The notes under the pieces: model-generated
Seen by the model: the letters and a program-made list of their open reading frames with translations, nothing else
What the model was told of the DNA's origin: nothing
The model's database searches: none
Source of the DNA: Acidovorax defluvii
GTDB taxonomy: Bacteria > Pseudomonadota > Gammaproteobacteria > Burkholderiales > Burkholderiaceae_C
DNA length: 64,000 nucleotides
NCBI GenBank assembly: GCA_003268905.1
Contig: QLTU01000002.1
Location: forward strand, 101,313 to 165,312
Direction: 5' to 3'
In this document: one piece after another, positions 9,546 to 18,913 of the stretch
Layout of the letters: every line of letters starts with the position of its first letter
Numbering within the stretch: position 1 is the first letter of the stretch
Program-made: the position numbers and the translations under genes

Positions 9546-10554
9546 CACCAAACTCGGCCTGTCGGCCGTGTTGATGGAACTGGCCGCCTGGAGCGGCCCG
9601 GTTCTGTTCAACAGCCATTCTGACGCTGCCCTGATCAGCTATCTGATTGCCCATGCCATTGCCAGCACATTGCTGGCCCTGTTGATTCTGCCGCTCCTGC
9701 GCGGAGAGCAGGCGCGCCCACGCACGCCCATCCTCGCGTTTTTAGCGCTGTGCAGCTACACCGTGCCGATTGCGGGTTTCCTGGGCGTCTTTGCGGGATT
9801 ACTGGTGCTGCGTTACTACCGTTCCCCCGCCACGCACAGCCATTTTGACTCGCTGCAACTGCCCGAATTCGATCAACATCAGCGCGTCAAAGGGGGGTTC
9901 CGCCAGACAGGGCTACGGTCGTTTCTGGGCAACACGGAGGTCCCCATGGACTCCCGCATGCGTGCCATGGTGTCCTTGCAGCACGTTTCGGGCCGGGTGG
10001 CATCTCCCTTGTTGCGCAATGTTTTGAACGACACCAGCGAAGACCTGCGTCTGCTGGCCTACGGCATGCTGGACACACTGGAGCAACGCATCAGCCGATC
10101 GGTAGACCATGAACTCCAGGCTTGGCGGGTTGCACTGGCCACCGAGGGACAGGAACACCCGGGGCCGCTGACCCTGAAAGCCGCACAAAACCTGTCCGAC
10201 CTCTACTGGGAATTCATCTACCAAGGCCTGGCCCAGGGGGACCTGCGTGAATACGTCAGCCAGGAATCTCTGCGCTATTGCGAAATTGCACTGGCGCTCC
10301 AGCCCGACAACGCCCAACTTTGCCTGCGCCGAGGCCTGCTTTTGCACGCTCTCGGACGCCTGGAAGACGCCGCTGAAGCCTACGACAAGGCCCATTCGCT
10401 GGGACTGCCCGCTACGCGCGTATTACCCTACCAGGCCGAGCTGAGTTTTGAGCAGCGGGACTTCGCCCGCACACGTGAAATCATGCAGCGGCTGGACCAG
10501 TGGAGCGCACTGCCACGGCTGCGCCCTGTCATCGACTACTGGAGCGCGCGATGA
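9538..10554 (+). CDS. pelE: Pel biosynthesis inner-membrane protein PelE
   Basis: Inner-membrane protein of the Pel synthase complex; in Pseudomonas it interacts with PelD and PelG. 338 residues from the ATG at 9538 (family about 330), overlapping the pelD stop by eight bases. Two N-terminal hydrophobic segments (about 8-60 and 70-90) precede a cytoplasmic helical part. A TPR-like stretch lies near residues 250-290 (LCLRRGLLLHALGRLEDAAEAYDKA). A longer open frame reaches back to 9382 but lies inside pelD and is not used. Its stop overlaps the pelF start as ATGA, so translational coupling is likely. Confidence 0.92.
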   Translation: MLSTKLGLSAVLMELAAWSGPVLFNSHSDAALISYLIAHAIASTLLALLILPLLRGEQARPRTPILAFLALCSYTVPIAGFLGVFAGLLVLRYYRSPATHSHFDSLQLPEFDQHQRVKGGFRQTGLRSFLGNTEVPMDSRMRAMVSLQHVSGRVASPLLRNVLNDTSEDLRLLAYGMLDTLEQRISRSVDHELQAWRVALATEGQEHPGPLTLKAAQNLSDLYWEFIYQGLAQGDLREYVSQESLRYCEIALALQPDNAQLCLRRGLLLHALGRLEDAAEAYDKAHSLGLPATRVLPYQAELSFEQRDFARTREIMQRLDQWSALPRLRPVIDYWSAR

Positions 10555-12098
10555 CGTCCGGCACTCCACACCCCAAGGCCCGGGAGGCAGACATTGCACT
10601 GCTCCTGGAGGGAACCTTCCCCTATGTCAGCGGCGGCGTTTCCAGCTGGATCAATCAGATTGTCCGAGCCTACCCCGAGTACCGCTACGCCATCGTTTTT
10701 CTTGGAAGCCGCCGCTCTGACTACAACGGCTTCAAATACGAACTGCCTGCCAATGTGGTGCACTTCGAGGAGCACTTCCTCTACGACGATCTTTCTGCGC
10801 GAGGACTGCCCGTCGCGCGGCGCGGAAACGAGTTCGCGTTTGCCATGGCGACTTCCCTGGTGGAATGCCTGCGCCACGGCGAGGCCGACACTGCCCAGAC
10901 CTTGAAAACGCTGCGCAGCCTCACCCGCGAAATGATGCCGGGCGGGAAGCTGCAAATCGACGATTTCCTTTACAGCGAGCGTTCATGGGAACTGATGTGC
11001 GACACCTACCGGCGCTATTGCACCGATCCATCGTTCGTAGACTATTTCTGGACCGTGCGCATCATGTTTCAGCCCCTGTGGATGCTGGCAAAAGTGGCGC
11101 AGCAGCTGCTGCCGGTCCGCGTTTTGCACAGCGCCTCGACAGGTTATGCAGGCTTTCTGGGCGCGCTGCTGCACGAGGCCCGCGGACTGCCCATGGCACT
11201 GTCGGAGCATGGCATCTACACCAAAGAGCGCCAGATCGATCTGCTCAAAAGTGAATGGATCCGGGACAACCGCAACGTATTCCAGCGCGACCCGACAGAG
11301 TTGTCCTACTTCCGGCAGATGTGGATACGCTTCTTTGAGTGGATGGGGCGCTACTGCTATGACGCCGCCGACCCCATCATTGCGCTGTACGAAACCAACC
11401 GCCTGCGCCAGATCCATGATGGTGCCGAGGCTTCGCGCACCTTCAACATCCCCAACGGAATCAACCTTGCCCGCTTTGCACCGCTGCGCCAATTGCGCCC
11501 CGCGACGCCCCCGCCCGTGCTGTGCCTGATCGGCCGCGTGGTGCCCATCAAGGACATCAAGACCTTTATTCGCGCCATGCGCCGCGTGGTCAACCAGATG
11601 CCCGCCGCCGAGGGCTGGATCGCAGGCCCCGCCGAAGAAGACCCGCAGTATGCACAGGAATGTCAAAGCCTGGTCCAAAGCCTGGGCCTGCAGGAGCATG
11701 TGAAATTTCTGGGATTTCAGCGCGTGGAAAACCTCATGCCCCAAATCGGCCTGGTGGTGCTTTCATCCATCAGCGAAGCATTGCCCCTGGTGATTCTGGA
11801 GGGCTACGCAGCCGGTGTGCCAACGGTCTCCACCGACGTGGGTTCCTGCCGCCAACTGATCGAAGGGCTGGGCGATGACGACCGTGCTCTCGGCAGCAGT
11901 GGTGCCGTGGTCCCTATCGCAGATCCGCAGGCCCTGGCCGACGCCTCCATCGCGCTGCTGTCGGACACCACCGCCTGGAACAGCGCCAGCGCCGCCGCCA
12001 TGGCCCGCGTGGAACGTTACTACACCGACACCATGATGTTCGACCGTTATCGCAGCGTGTACGACAAAGCCCTCCAGGGCCAGAAAGAGCCCGTCTGA
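10551..12098 (+). CDS. pelF: Pel glycosyltransferase PelF
   Basis: Cytosolic GT4-family glycosyltransferase that polymerises Pel, reported to use UDP-GalNAc/UDP-GlcNAc. 515 residues (Pseudomonas 507). The N-terminal glycine loop EGTFPYVSGGVSSW marks the acceptor-side Rossmann domain. The C-terminal donor domain has LCLIGRVVPIKDIKTF and the retaining-GT signature SEALPLVILE (E-x7-E) before GYAAGVPTVSTDVGSC. It overlaps pelE by four bases (ATGA) and pelG by one base. GT-B fold with both halves intact; no transmembrane segment. Confidence 0.95.
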   Translation: MTSGTPHPKAREADIALLLEGTFPYVSGGVSSWINQIVRAYPEYRYAIVFLGSRRSDYNGFKYELPANVVHFEEHFLYDDLSARGLPVARRGNEFAFAMATSLVECLRHGEADTAQTLKTLRSLTREMMPGGKLQIDDFLYSERSWELMCDTYRRYCTDPSFVDYFWTVRIMFQPLWMLAKVAQQLLPVRVLHSASTGYAGFLGALLHEARGLPMALSEHGIYTKERQIDLLKSEWIRDNRNVFQRDPTELSYFRQMWIRFFEWMGRYCYDAADPIIALYETNRLRQIHDGAEASRTFNIPNGINLARFAPLRQLRPATPPPVLCLIGRVVPIKDIKTFIRAMRRVVNQMPAAEGWIAGPAEEDPQYAQECQSLVQSLGLQEHVKFLGFQRVENLMPQIGLVVLSSISEALPLVILEGYAAGVPTVSTDVGSCRQLIEGLGDDDRALGSSGAVVPIADPQALADASIALLSDTTAWNSASAAAMARVERYYTDTMMFDRYRSVYDKALQGQKEPV

Positions 12099-13471
12099 TG
12101 GCAGGCATTGGTTTCGAACTGCGCCGCCTACTGCGCAAAAACACGCTGGTGGGGCTCATCGAGGCCTACGCCTATGCGGGCGTGATCGGCTCCGGGCCGT
12201 GGGTTTTCTCCATCGTCGGCATCCTGCTGGTGGGCATTTTCAGCGCCAGCGTGGTGGTGCCGTCCTATCTGGTTACGCAGTTCCAGACCTCGGTGACCTA
12301 CCTCGTGGCCGGCAGCCTGATCCTCACGGGTTTCGTGCAACTGGCGTTTACACGTTTCGTCTCTGACCGACTGTTTGAAAAACGCAAGGACCTCATCCTG
12401 CCCAACCTGCACGGACTGCTGCTGGTGGTGGTGGCTGTCGCAAGCGTGCTCGGCACGCTGGCGCTTTTTTTGCTGCTGCCAGGACAAGCGCTGGTGTACC
12501 GCCTGTTGATGCTGGCGGGATTCACGGTGATGTGCGGCGTCTGGATACTGACCATCTTGTTGTCCGGCATGAAGCGCTACAAAGCCATCACGGTGCTATT
12601 CGGCAGCGCCTACGTCATCATCGTGGCTGCCTCCCTGCTCATGCGCCCCTGGGGTCTGGCCGGACTGCTCGGCGGCTTCGTGCTGGGCAACCTGGTGCTG
12701 CTCATGGGCATGTGGCTGCTCATCGTGCGCGAATTCAATCCCCAAGGCCGCCTGATCGCTTTTGACTTCGCGCAGCGCAGCATGCTCTATCCATCCCTCA
12801 TCGCCGTAGGCTTTCTCTACAACTTCGGCATCTGGGTGGACAAGTTCATGTTCTGGTACTTTGCACCCACCTCGGAGGCCATCATCGGTGGACTGCGCGC
12901 CTCGCTGATCTACGACCTGCCGGTCTTTCTTTCCTACCTGTCCATCATTCCCGGCATGGCCGTTTTTCTGGTCCGCATCGAGACCGATTTCGTCGAGTTC
13001 TATGAGAAGTTCTATGACGCTGTGCGCAGCGGCGGATCGCTGGAATACATCGAGTCCATGCGCGACGAAATGGTGTATTCAACCCAGCAAGGCCTGGGCG
13101 AGATCGCCAAGATACAGACCCTTGCGGTACTTGTGACGCTCGTCGCTGGCCCGTCGCTGCTCAACGCGCTGGGCATCTCCCAGCTGTATCTGCCCCTGCT
13201 CCAGGTGCAGGTCGTCGGCGCCGGCCTGCAGGTGGGTCTGATGGCCATCCTGAACGTCTTCTTCTATCTGGATCAGCGCCGCATTGTGCTGATCCTTTGC
13301 GTGCAGGCGGTGTTGCTGAACATTGTCCTGACCGCATTCACACAGTATTTCGGGGCTGCGCTCTACGGCTATGGCTTCGCGCTGGCCATGCTGATCACGC
13401 TGTGCACCGGCCTGGCATTGCTCACACGCCAGTTCAACCGGCTCGAATACGAAACCTTCATGCTTCAATAG
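12098..13471 (+). CDS. pelG: Pel inner-membrane transporter PelG
   Basis: Polytopic membrane protein of the MOP/polysaccharide-transporter type, thought to move Pel across the inner membrane with PelDE. 457 residues (Pseudomonas 456). The family's N-terminus MAGIGFELRRLL and IGSGPWVFSI are present, followed by about 12 hydrophobic segments spread over the whole length. Start overlaps the pelF stop (TGATG). Last of the seven canonical pel genes; the following lipoprotein gene is only 34 bases away and likely on the same transcript. Confidence 0.95.
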   Translation: MAGIGFELRRLLRKNTLVGLIEAYAYAGVIGSGPWVFSIVGILLVGIFSASVVVPSYLVTQFQTSVTYLVAGSLILTGFVQLAFTRFVSDRLFEKRKDLILPNLHGLLLVVVAVASVLGTLALFLLLPGQALVYRLLMLAGFTVMCGVWILTILLSGMKRYKAITVLFGSAYVIIVAASLLMRPWGLAGLLGGFVLGNLVLLMGMWLLIVREFNPQGRLIAFDFAQRSMLYPSLIAVGFLYNFGIWVDKFMFWYFAPTSEAIIGGLRASLIYDLPVFLSYLSIIPGMAVFLVRIETDFVEFYEKFYDAVRSGGSLEYIESMRDEMVYSTQQGLGEIAKIQTLAVLVTLVAGPSLLNALGISQLYLPLLQVQVVGAGLQVGLMAILNVFFYLDQRRIVLILCVQAVLLNIVLTAFTQYFGAALYGYGFALAMLITLCTGLALLTRQFNRLEYETFMLQ

Positions 13472-13505
13472 GCTGCCCTCACCAACCTGCACGGAGCCTG
13501 CCGCC

Positions 13506-14675
13506 ATGCCTTACCAAATTTCTCCCCGCGTTCAGGCCGGCATGCTCTGCCTGGTAACATTTTTATCTGCCTGCGGCGGCGGCTCGGAAACCCCCACCCC
13601 TGCGCTCAGCGTGAGCATTGCTGCCCCAGCCGCTGCCAATCAGGTTTTCAGCCTCAACACCCCCATTGCCGTGAGCGCTCGCGTCACCGTGAATGGCGCA
13701 TCGGCACCCGATGGCACGACCGTGAATTTCTCCGCCCCGGCAGGCAGCTTTGCCACCACCAGTACCTTGACACATGGCGGCACGGCCAGCACGACACTGA
13801 CCGCTTCGACGCCAGGCAAGCAGACGTTCACGGCCACTGCCACGCTCTCGGGCGCCACCGGCACTTCATCGCAAACCGTTTACGTGCGCCAGCCGCCAGC
13901 CCCGCTGGAGATTCTGGTTCCGGCGTATTTTTACCCCTCGGCAGGGGGCTCCGACTGGAACCGAATGACCGCCAGCGCACTCGCCCATCCCGGGCTGAAG
14001 TTCACCGCCATCCTCAACCCCGCCAACGGCATTTTCAACAGCACCGAACCCCGTTACCTGCTAGCCGCACAAGATTTTGTCGGAGCAGGCGGACGTTTGC
14101 TGGGCTATGTCTACACCCGCTATGGCACAGGGGCGCGCTCCGTCTCCGACATCAAGGCCAACATCGACCGCTACCTGGACCTTTATGGGCGCAGCCTGAT
14201 CAGCGGCATTTTTCTGGACGAAATGGCCGCCGATCCCACCAGGATCGGTTTCTACCGGGAGATTTACGACCACATCCAGTCCCGGGATCCAAGCCTGCGC
14301 ATACTGGGCAACCCCGGCACGGTTCCCGCCGAAGGGTACGCTGGCGTTGTTGATGCAGTCGTCACCTTTGAGGGCACAGGAGCGGGCTACGCCAGCTACG
14401 ACCCACGGCAGACCGCAGATTGGCTGTATTCGCGGCCCAACAGCACCCAGGCCATGCTGGCCCACAACGTGATGACATGCCAAGCCATGCAAGGCATTGT
14501 GGCCACCGCCGCCACGCCACTGGCGAATGCGGGCATGGTCTATGCCACCGACCGCGTTTTCGACTACGCCACAGGCACAGGCAATCCGTGGGCCACCCTG
14601 CCCAGCTACTGGACGCGTTTGCTGGAGACCGTGGAAGCCATCAACCAGGGGCAAGCGCTCCCTGGTTGCCCATAG
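13506..14675 (+). CDS. Lipoprotein with spherulin-4/GH135-like glycosidase domain
   Basis: 389 residues. The signal peptide ends at lipobox LSAC (Cys23), so the protein is membrane-anchored. Residues 30-128 look like a bacterial Ig-like (invasin type) beta domain. Residues 133-389 resemble the spherulation-specific family 4 / Sph3 fold: LVPAYFYPSAGG strand, GIFLDEM (Asp238-Glu239) and VVTFEG (Glu289), the places where Sph3 enzymes have their acidic catalytic residues. Sph3 (GH135) cleaves galactosaminogalactan, a GalNAc/GalN polymer chemically close to Pel. GGAG lies 9 nt before the start, and the gene is 34 bases after pelG with the same orientation. I infer a surface Pel hydrolase acting in matrix trimming or release. 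It is not one of pelA-G, and PelA already carries a GH166 domain. Confidence 0.82.
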   Translation: MPYQISPRVQAGMLCLVTFLSACGGGSETPTPALSVSIAAPAAANQVFSLNTPIAVSARVTVNGASAPDGTTVNFSAPAGSFATTSTLTHGGTASTTLTASTPGKQTFTATATLSGATGTSSQTVYVRQPPAPLEILVPAYFYPSAGGSDWNRMTASALAHPGLKFTAILNPANGIFNSTEPRYLLAAQDFVGAGGRLLGYVYTRYGTGARSVSDIKANIDRYLDLYGRSLISGIFLDEMAADPTRIGFYREIYDHIQSRDPSLRILGNPGTVPAEGYAGVVDAVVTFEGTGAGYASYDPRQTADWLYSRPNSTQAMLAHNVMTCQAMQGIVATAATPLANAGMVYATDRVFDYATGTGNPWATLPSYWTRLLETVEAINQGQALPGCP

Positions 14676-14684
14676 GTTCTGTTC

Positions 14685-15548
14685 TCAAAGCACCCTGAGC
14701 TCTTGCCAGCCCTGCCACCGCTCTGCTGGCGCCAAGGGCACGAGTTCATCGATCTGTGCTGCCTCCACGCAGAGCATGGATCGGTAGCCGTCGGCGGGCA
14801 GATCTGGCAAACGCGAACTCAGGCTGGCACCGGGGTTCCACACCACGGTGCTGCCCAGGCTCTGGCTCTGGCTGATCTGCAGGCTGTGCGGGCCGTCGTG
14901 CAGCCGCATGGGCTGCACTGGCGCACGGAAAACACGGTCGTACTCACCGGCAATGGTCACCGCACCAGACTGGAGGCCATGCTGGTCCCGCACCGCATCC
15001 CATCGTGCGCACCCCTCCAGCCCCTCCAGACGGGTGCTTTCGACCGCATCGACCGCCAGATAGGTGTGCAATGCCGTGGTGAACTCCCACAGAGTTTTGC
15101 CGGTGTTGTACACATCCAGCTGAACACGCAGCAACCCCTCGCCCAGTGTCAGCGCAAGCTGGGCCTTGAAGTCGTGTGGCCAGATGGCCCGGGTGGTTGG
15201 ACTGCTGTGCAGTCGAAGGCGCAGCACAGTGGCGTCTTGTTCGGTGTCCGACAAGGGCGCCTGCGCCGCCCACGCCAGATTGCGCGCAAAACCATGCTTG
15301 GGCAGCGGCCCGCGCTGGTTGAACTGGGGAAAGCACAGCGGAATGCCGCCGCGGATGGCCGATCGGCCATCGAACACGGCCTTCGGACTCAGGTACAGGC
15401 GCTCACGTCCGCCTGCCACCCAGGACAGCACCTGGGCGCCATGCAAGGCCACCAGCGCGCTGTCACCCTGGGCGGTGGTCAGGCGGATGCAGGGCTGGCC
15501 CTGCAGGGACTCCAGGCAGCGGGTAGCAACCGCAGGGTCAGGCCGCAT
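14685..15548 (-). CDS. D-hexose-6-phosphate mutarotase (YeaD-like aldose 1-epimerase)
   Basis: Galactose-mutarotase superfamily protein that interconverts anomers of glucose-6-phosphate and related sugars in the cytosol. 287 residues from the ATG at 15548, which overlaps the hisA 3' end by 11 bases. Family motifs visible: [36 protein letters not shown] and VVWNPG near the C-terminus. It is co-directional and overlapping with hisA, so it sits in the his transcript, where hisF would often be expected. It converges tail to tail with the pel cluster with only 9 bases between stops and no room for a terminator. Confidence 0.9.
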   Translation of the reverse strand: MRPDPAVATRCLESLQGQPCIRLTTAQGDSALVALHGAQVLSWVAGGRERLYLSPKAVFDGRSAIRGGIPLCFPQFNQRGPLPKHGFARNLAWAAQAPLSDTEQDATVLRLRLHSSPTTRAIWPHDFKAQLALTLGEGLLRVQLDVYNTGKTLWEFTTALHTYLAVDAVESTRLEGLEGCARWDAVRDQHGLQSGAVTIAGEYDRVFRAPVQPMRLHDGPHSLQISQSQSLGSTVVWNPGASLSSRLPDLPADGYRSMLCVEAAQIDELVPLAPAERWQGWQELRVL

Positions 15549-16284
15549 GGCCCAGCACGTCGGCCCGGGCCTGGGCAGCAGCAAAATCGAGGTCGCCGCT
15601 GTAGATGGCCCGGCCGCAGATCACGCCTTCGACGCCTTCGTGCTCCACGGCGCACAGCTGCTCGATGTCGGCCATGTTCGACAGGCCACCCGATGCGATG
15701 ACGGGGATGCTCAGAGCCTGCGCCAGCTTCACCGTGGCGTCGATGTTGATGCCCGACAGCATGCCGTCGCGGCCGATGTCGGTGTAGATGATGGATTCAA
15801 CGCCCCAGTCCTCGAACTTCCTGGCCAGGTCCACCACTTCGTGGCCGGTGAGCTTGCTCCAGCCGTCGGTGGCGACCTTGCCGTCCTTGGCATCGAGCCC
15901 CACGATGATGTGGCCACCAAAGGCGCTGCAGGCGTCCTTGAGGAAGCCGGGGTTCTTGACCGCTGCCGTGCCGATGATCACGTAGCGCAGGCCACCGTCG
16001 ATGTATTTTTCGATGGTGTCGAGATCACGGATACCGCCGCCCAGCTGTACCGGGATCTCGTCGCCCACTTCCTTCAGGATGGACTTGATGGCGGCGTAGT
16101 TCTTGGGCACGCCCGCAAAGGCGCCGTTCAGGTCCACCAGATGCAGGCGGCGTGCGCCCTGCTCCACCCATTTGCGGGCCATGGCGGCAGGGTCTTCACC
16201 GAAGGTGGTGGATTGGTCCATGTCGCCTTGCTTGAGGCGTACACAGTGGCCGTCCTTGAGGTCGATGGCGGGGATGAGCAGCAT
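15538..16284 (-). CDS. hisA: ProFAR isomerase HisA
   Basis: Fourth step of histidine synthesis: isomerises ProFAR to PRFAR, a (beta/alpha)8 cytosolic enzyme. 248 residues, family-typical. Key parts: [16 protein letters not shown] with the catalytic Asp8, [10 protein letters not shown] phosphate-binding loop, [12 protein letters not shown] around the second catalytic Asp, and PVIASGGLS. It follows hisH after 60 bases that hold a stem-loop. Its last bases overlap the mutarotase start. Confidence 0.97.
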   Translation of the reverse strand: MLLIPAIDLKDGHCVRLKQGDMDQSTTFGEDPAAMARKWVEQGARRLHLVDLNGAFAGVPKNYAAIKSILKEVGDEIPVQLGGGIRDLDTIEKYIDGGLRYVIIGTAAVKNPGFLKDACSAFGGHIIVGLDAKDGKVATDGWSKLTGHEVVDLARKFEDWGVESIIYTDIGRDGMLSGINIDATVKLAQALSIPVIASGGLSNMADIEQLCAVEHEGVEGVICGRAIYSGDLDFAAAQARADVLGHAA

Positions 16285-16293
16285 GGTGGTGAG

Positions 16294-16332
16294 GTTCGGG
16301 AGAAAAAGGGCGAGTCACAACTCGGCCCGAAC
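16294..16332 (-). other. Stem-loop in the hisH-hisA spacer
   Basis: Outer arms GTTCGGG and CCCGAAC (7 bp) enclose an inner CGAG/CTCG pair. It occupies most of the 60-base gap between hisH and hisA. There is no T-run after it, so it looks like an mRNA processing or stability structure rather than a terminator. Function unknown. Confidence 0.4.
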
Positions 16333-16344
16333 GGGGTGAAAATA

Positions 16345-17013
16345 TCAGGGATTCCAGTGCAGAAAATTGCGGTACAGGGCCAATCCGTGCTCCGCGCTTT
16401 TTTCGGGGTGAAACTGCGTGGCAAAAATATTATCGCGCGCAATGGCGGCTGCGAACCAGCCGCCGTAATCCGCTTGGCCCGCGCAATGGGCAGGATTTTG
16501 CGGCACCGCATAGAAACTGTGCACAAAGTAAAAGTAACTGTGGTCGGGCACACCCGCCCACACGGGGTGGACCTTGCCCGCATGGGGCACCTGTCGCACC
16601 TGGTTCCAGCCCATCTGGGGCACCTTGAAACGGCTGCCGTCGGGCTGGGTTTTGCCCGCCAGGTCGAACTTGAGCACATCGCCCGGGATGAGGCCCAAGC
16701 CCGGTGTGTCGCCCTCGGCGCTGTGGTCCAGCAGCATCTGCATGCCTACGCACACGCCAAACATCGGTTTGGTGGCGGCAGCTTCGAGCACCGACTCCTG
16801 CAGGCCCGACTCGCGCAATTCGCGCATGCAGTCGGGCATGGCGCCCTGGCCCGGCAGCACAATGCGCTGCGCAGCGCGCACGTCTTCCGGACGAGAAGTG
16901 ACCACCACGGTCCAGCCCGTGTCGTGGGCGGCGGCCTGCACAGCCTGCGACACCGAGCGCAGGTTGCCCATGCCGTAATCGACCACCGCAACGGTTTTTG
17001 CTTCTATATTCAT
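16345..17013 (-). CDS. hisH: Imidazole glycerol phosphate synthase subunit HisH
   Basis: Glutamine amidotransferase subunit that passes ammonia to HisF to make imidazole glycerol phosphate and AICAR. 222 residues. Class I GATase motifs: [25 protein letters not shown] with the nucleophile Cys, and TQFHPEKS with the catalytic His. The first codons (MNIEAK) lie inside a copy of the dispersed palindrome, so the N-terminal five residues come from the repeat. The partner hisF is not present in the window. Confidence 0.97.
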   Translation of the reverse strand: MNIEAKTVAVVDYGMGNLRSVSQAVQAAAHDTGWTVVVTSRPEDVRAAQRIVLPGQGAMPDCMRELRESGLQESVLEAAATKPMFGVCVGMQMLLDHSAEGDTPGLGLIPGDVLKFDLAGKTQPDGSRFKVPQMGWNQVRQVPHAGKVHPVWAGVPDHSYFYFVHSFYAVPQNPAHCAGQADYGGWFAAAIARDNIFATQFHPEKSAEHGLALYRNFLHWNP

Positions 17014-17057
17014 AGCTGCTAGCGCTTATCCATTAAGGGCTAGAGCCCGATTTGACC
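17000..17057 (+). repeat. Dispersed two-hairpin palindrome, copy 1
   Basis: First of nine copies. Written in the + orientation the element has a small hairpin (GCTAT..ATAGC-like, here TCTAT..ATAGC), then a larger palindrome (AGCGCTTAT..ATAAGCGCT-like; right arm here AAGGGCT) and a tail AGAGCCCGATTTGACC. It lies between hisB and hisH and covers the hisH start codon. Confidence 0.85.
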
Positions 17058-17065
17058 TAAAAAAT

Positions 17066-17701
17066 TCACAAAGAACCCTTGGTGGAGGGGATGACACCCG
17101 CCGAGCGGGGATCGCGCTCCAGCGCCGCGCGCAGCGTGCGCCCGAACGCCTTGAAGATCGTTTCGCACTGGTGGTGTGCGTTGATGCCCTTGAGGTTGTC
17201 GATGTGCAACGTGACGCCCGCGTGGTTCACAAAGCCCTGGAAGAACTCGTATACCAGCTGCGTGTCGAGCTGGCCGATGCTGCCCGCCGTGAACTTCACA
17301 TCGATGTGCAGCCCCGGGCGACCCGAAAAATCCACCACCACGCGCGAAAGCGCTTCGTCGAGCGGCACGTAGGCGTGGCCATAGCGGCGGATGCCCTTCT
17401 TGTCGCCCACCGCCCGCGCAAACGCCTGGCCCAGGGTGATGCCCACGTCTTCCACCGTGTGGTGGCCGTCGATGTGCAGGTCGCCAGCGCAGTCGATGTC
17501 CAGGTCGATCAGGCCGTGGCGTGCGATCTGGTCGAGCATGTGGTCAAAAAACCCGATGCCTGTGTGCAGCTTGGCCTGGCCCGTGCCGTCGAGGTTGATG
17601 CGCACGCTGATGCGGGTTTCTGCGGTATTGCGGCTGACCTCGGCAATGCGGTCGGCAAGGAGATCGGGGGAGGCGGAGGTGATGAGTGCGGAGGATGTCA
17701 T
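17066..17701 (-). CDS. hisB: Imidazoleglycerol-phosphate dehydratase HisB
   Basis: Mn-dependent dehydration of IGP to imidazole acetol phosphate. 211 residues, the monofunctional form without a phosphatase domain. Metal-ligand motifs [14 protein letters not shown] and HHTVEDVG in the first half are mirrored by [10 protein letters not shown] and [14 protein letters not shown] in the second, the family's internal duplication. Start overlaps the hisC stop by four bases (ATGA). Confidence 0.97.
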   Translation of the reverse strand: MTSSALITSASPDLLADRIAEVSRNTAETRISVRINLDGTGQAKLHTGIGFFDHMLDQIARHGLIDLDIDCAGDLHIDGHHTVEDVGITLGQAFARAVGDKKGIRRYGHAYVPLDEALSRVVVDFSGRPGLHIDVKFTAGSIGQLDTQLVYEFFQGFVNHAGVTLHIDNLKGINAHHQCETIFKAFGRTLRAALERDPRSAGVIPSTKGSL

Positions 17702-18825
17702 AAGGAAGCCTGGAGTGCAGCCAGCATCTGTGCGTTGTCTTCGGCCGTGCCCACCGTGAGGCGCAGGCAGTTGGCCAGCAATGGGTGCATTGTAGAAACG
17801 TTCTTGACCAGCACCTTGCGCGCCTTCATGCCCTCATACGCCCGTGCGGAATCGGCCACGCGCACCAGCACCATGTTGGCCTCGCTGTCCCAGCATTTTT
17901 CAATGCCGGGCATCTGGCGCAGCGCGTTCACCAGCACCGTGCGCTGGGCCACCAGTTCGGCGGCCTGCGCGGCAAACACGTCGGCATGCTCGAGCGCAAA
18001 CAGCGCCGCCTCGCCATTGAGCACGCTCACGTTGTAGGGCGGGCGCACCTTGTCGATCTCGGCCACCAGCGCGGCGGGGCCGATGAGGTAACCCAGGCGC
18101 ACACCGGCCAGGCCAAACTTGCTGAGTGTGCGCATGAGCAGCACATGGGCATTGCGTGCAGGCTCGGCACGCATGCGGTCGATGAATGTGCGGCTGGCAA
18201 AGGGCTGGTAGGCCTCGTCCATCACCACGATGCCGCCCTGCGCACCAGCGGCATCGATGATGCGCTGCACCGCACCCTCGTCCCACAGCGTGGCCGTGGG
18301 GTTGTTAGGGTAAGCAATGTAGGTAATGGCAGGCTGATGCCTGGCGATGGCGGCCAGCATGGCGGGCTCATCCAGCTCGAAGTCGGGCGTGAGCGGCACG
18401 CCCACGAAGTCCAGGCCCTGCAGTTGTGCAGACAGCGGATACATCACAAAGCCGGGCATGGGCGCGAGCATGGTGGCGCGCTGGCCCGTGCCAGGTTGCG
18501 CGCAGGCCAGGGCCAGCAAGGTGATGAGTTCGTCCGAGCCGTTGCCCAGCACGATGCCATAGCCCTCGGGCATGTCGGCGTACTTTGCCAGCGCAGCCTT
18601 CAGGTCCAGCACGCGGTCGCCCGGATAGCGGTTGAGCGCCAGCGCGCCCAGCCGCTGGCCGAGCGCCGCCTGCAGATGCGCGGGCAGGCGAAACGGGTTT
18701 TCCATCGCGTCCATCTTGAGCATGCCGGTGGAGGGCTGCACACCATACGCGTGCATGGCGCGCACGTCGGGGCGGATGCGGGCCAGCGCGTTGAGGGGTG
18801 TCGATGGAGCGGCGGGGGAGTTCAT
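17698..18825 (-). CDS. hisC: Histidinol-phosphate aminotransferase HisC
   Basis: PLP enzyme that makes histidinol phosphate from imidazole acetol phosphate with glutamate. 375 residues from ATG 18825 ([10 protein letters not shown]). A longer frame upstream lacks family similarity. Motifs: [32 protein letters not shown] and [15 protein letters not shown], containing the PLP Lys. An 88-base gap separates it from hisD. Confidence 0.96.
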   Translation of the reverse strand: MNSPAAPSTPLNALARIRPDVRAMHAYGVQPSTGMLKMDAMENPFRLPAHLQAALGQRLGALALNRYPGDRVLDLKAALAKYADMPEGYGIVLGNGSDELITLLALACAQPGTGQRATMLAPMPGFVMYPLSAQLQGLDFVGVPLTPDFELDEPAMLAAIARHQPAITYIAYPNNPTATLWDEGAVQRIIDAAGAQGGIVVMDEAYQPFASRTFIDRMRAEPARNAHVLLMRTLSKFGLAGVRLGYLIGPAALVAEIDKVRPPYNVSVLNGEAALFALEHADVFAAQAAELVAQRTVLVNALRQMPGIEKCWDSEANMVLVRVADSARAYEGMKARKVLVKNVSTMHPLLANCLRLTVGTAEDNAQMLAALQASL

Positions 18826-18913
18826 TCGGCAGTGTCCAGTGCGTTGGGGGGCCACAAGAAAGGGGCTGGTCATGGGCACGGCATCCATCCGGACATCGTG
18901 CCTAAAGGCCTCG

